NCBI GenBank assembly: GCA_963699535.1
Contig: CAVOUJ010000028.1
Span: 124,001-188,000 of the forward strand
Length of the DNA stretch: 64,000 bases
Direction: 5' to 3'
Source: VBDM01 sp963699535
GTDB taxonomy: Bacteria > Pseudomonadota > Gammaproteobacteria > Burkholderiales > SG8-39
Shown one piece after another: positions 62,782 to 64,000 of the stretch. The number at the start of each line of letters is the position of its first letter. The stretch's first letter is position 1. The notes beneath the pieces were generated by a model. It was not told the DNA's origin and made no database searches. It saw only the letters and a program-made list of their open reading frames with translations. A program made the translations under genes and the position numbers.

Positions 62782-63396
62782 CTAAATCATCTCCGCCTTG
62801 ACCTCGGACTCGCGCACCAGCTCGTCCCACAGTCCTTCGGTCTTCTTGCGCAGCACGTGCTTCGTCTCGGGCTCCTTCACGTACCACAGGCCGCGCTTGA
62901 GCTCCTCGTCGAGCTGCCCCGGGCGCCACACGACCAGTCCCACGAAGAAGCGGGCGCGCTCCGACTCCGACTCGATGATGTGGTCGACCGTGGTGCCGGA
63001 ATAGGCGAGCGAGAGCTCGGGCGTCAGCGAAACCGAGTCGTCGCCCGCGCCGTCGTGATGGGCGACCACGGCGAAAACCATGTTCGTGTCCGCGGGCCCG
63101 CCGAGAAAGAGCGGGTCCACGACCTTCTTCGAGGGCTCGTGCTCGGGGAACATCTCGCCGAGGCTCAACCGCGTCGGGCGGTTCAGGATGAAGCCGACGT
63201 GCGTGCCGTTGGGCATCGGCTTGGCGAGGAGGATGGTCGAGCTGTAGAGCGGATCCTTCAGCGCCCGCTTCGCCACGAGGAGCACAGGTCTGTCGGTTTC
63301 TTCGGCGCGCGCGCTCGACAGGTAATGAACGGCGAGCGTCACGAGGAACAGCAACGCGGCCAGATTGCGCCAGACGCCAAGGCTTCGGTCGGTCAT
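62782..63396 (-). CDS. YqgE/AlgH (UPF0301) family protein with N-terminal export signal
   Basis: A 204-residue UPF0301 protein. The family segments VLLVAKRALKDPLYSSTILL and HVGFILNRPTRLSLGEMF, the FLGGPADTN motif and the C-terminal WRPGQLDEELKRGLWYV are all present. Unlike classic cytosolic YqgE, it has an added N-terminal hydrophobic stretch (about 10-31, LAALLFLVTLAVHYLSSARAEE) that looks like a signal peptide, so it is probably periplasmic or membrane-anchored. AGGAGA precedes the ATG at 63396. Function is unknown. Confidence 0.8.
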   Translation of the reverse strand: MTDRSLGVWRNLAALLFLVTLAVHYLSSARAEETDRPVLLVAKRALKDPLYSSTILLAKPMPNGTHVGFILNRPTRLSLGEMFPEHEPSKKVVDPLFLGGPADTNMVFAVVAHHDGAGDDSVSLTPELSLAYSGTTVDHIIESESERARFFVGLVVWRPGQLDEELKRGLWYVKEPETKHVLRKKTEGLWDELVRESEVKAEMI

Positions 63397-63510
63397 GACC
63401 CATCTCCTTTTCATCAAGTGGCTCCGCCTTCACCCGGTCGCAGCCGGGCCCCTGAACGCTACTTGCACGCAACGAATATGCCAATCGGGTATTCCCCGAG
63501 ATCCTCCATC

Positions 63511-63522
63511 GGGAATATTCCC
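63511..63522. promoter_or_regulatory. perfect palindrome, possible operator
   Basis: GGGAATATTCCC (63511-63522), with a related imperfect copy GGGTATTCCC at 63487-63496. It lies in the 282-base gap between the divergent YqgE-like gene and the last open frame. Two similar half-sites about 25 bases apart suggest a dimeric regulator site. The rest of the gap shows nothing recognisable. Confidence 0.35.
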
Positions 63523-63678
63523 GTCGGTTCGCGTTATCAAGGCGTTACGCGCCGGCTGGCGCGCACCCGGCTGGTGCAATCGGCCCAAAACGGGCACCCG
63601 GATGGACGCAGGTGGTCACCCGACCTCACCCCGTTTATGCTTCGCCCATGAGCGGCAATCGACCGCCAGGAGCTATCC

Positions 63679-64000
63679 ATGAACCTCACCACCGAGCAAC
63701 TCGCCGAGATCCTGATCGGCATCGCGCGCGCGCAGAACGCCGTCATCGACGCGATGGAGCGCGCGAGCCCGGGCTTTCGCAACACGCACGCGGTGCCGCT
63801 CATCACGCTCGCCGCCAACATGCGCATCGGCAACCCGCGCATGATCGACCTGTCTTCGCGGATCCTGATGCGACTGCAGGGGCGAGTCGCGCTCGACACC
63901 CAGGCGGTGAAGGCCGATCTCGATCGGCTGCTGGGCGATGCGCCTGCGGAAGCCGCCGCGCCCGCGGAGAAACCCTCCGCGGCGTCGCAAATGCCGGACT
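63679..64000 (+). CDS. protein of unknown function (3' end outside window)
   Basis: Open frame of at least 107 codons from the ATG at 63679, with GGAG about 7 bases upstream, still open at the window edge. The visible part is helical (LTTEQLAEILIGIARAQNAV) and turns into an Ala/Glu/Pro-rich stretch. A minus-strand open frame overlaps it but is probably a shadow, given the ribosome site and codon pattern here. No family is recognised. Confidence 0.5.
   Translation, partial: MNLTTEQLAEILIGIARAQNAVIDAMERASPGFRNTHAVPLITLAANMRIGNPRMIDLSSRILMRLQGRVALDTQAVKADLDRLLGDAPAEAAAPAEKPSAASQMPD

Overview
The window looks like chromosome of a GC-rich betaproteobacterium, most likely Burkholderiales. The evidence is the conserved block mnmG-rsmG-parA-parB and an atpIBEFHAGDC operon, four Bug (TctC-type) periplasmic binding proteins, and a Burkholderia-type general porin. 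No rRNA, tRNA, CRISPR array, transposase, integrase or phage gene is visible. The calls come from reading the sequence and from recalled family motifs; no database search was made.

Layout. (1) 1-4071: 3' part of mnmG, then rsmG, parA and parB, tightly coupled. (2) 4072-47976: about 43.9 kb of catabolic and transport genes lies between parB and atpI, which are neighbours in many betaproteobacteria. It holds a lone Rieske ferredoxin; a minus-strand operon of LVIVD-repeat protein, COG0523 GTPase, TPP enzyme and Bug protein; a Bug protein; a beta-hydroxyacid dehydrogenase diverging from hyuA-hyuB; a plus-strand cluster of fused ABC permease, ATPase, second TPP enzyme, second beta-hydroxyacid dehydrogenase, porin, three related iron-type solute-binding proteins and a cupin; two MFS transporters; a SEC-C/YkgJ-like cysteine-rich protein; a Liv-type ABC operon; arfB; a three-subunit molybdenum hydroxylase; an aromatic-catabolism-like set (cupin, dienelactone hydrolase, VOC protein, group D monooxygenase, FAH hydrolase, ring-dioxygenase beta-like protein); and a TRAP transporter. 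(3) 47977-55125: the F-type ATP synthase operon with its own sigma-70-like promoter. (4) 55126-64000: a tiny poly-glycine lipoprotein, secreted unknowns, a HEAT-repeat protein, a PII-like protein, two Bug proteins, a BamE-like protein, an aldo/keto reductase, an alpha/beta hydrolase, an exported YqgE-like protein and a truncated unknown.

How the genes may work together. Two paralogous pairs of a TPP-dependent 2-oxoacid enzyme and a beta-hydroxyacid dehydrogenase recall the glyoxylate carboligase / tartronate semialdehyde reductase logic. One pair sits inside an apparent operon with a dedicated ABC importer and is followed by a porin, three solute-binding proteins and a cupin. This is the best candidate here for an undescribed uptake-and-catabolism system; its substrate is unknown.

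Two sequence-level features stand out. First, a covarying double-hairpin repeat family occurs in seven intergenic loci between 40.8 and 62.8 kb, including inside the atp operon. Second, 14 genes, including essential atpA, are broken by at least 27 single-base gains and no clear single-base loss. This points to insertion-biased sequencing error rather than gene decay, so those genes are annotated as one interrupted CDS each.
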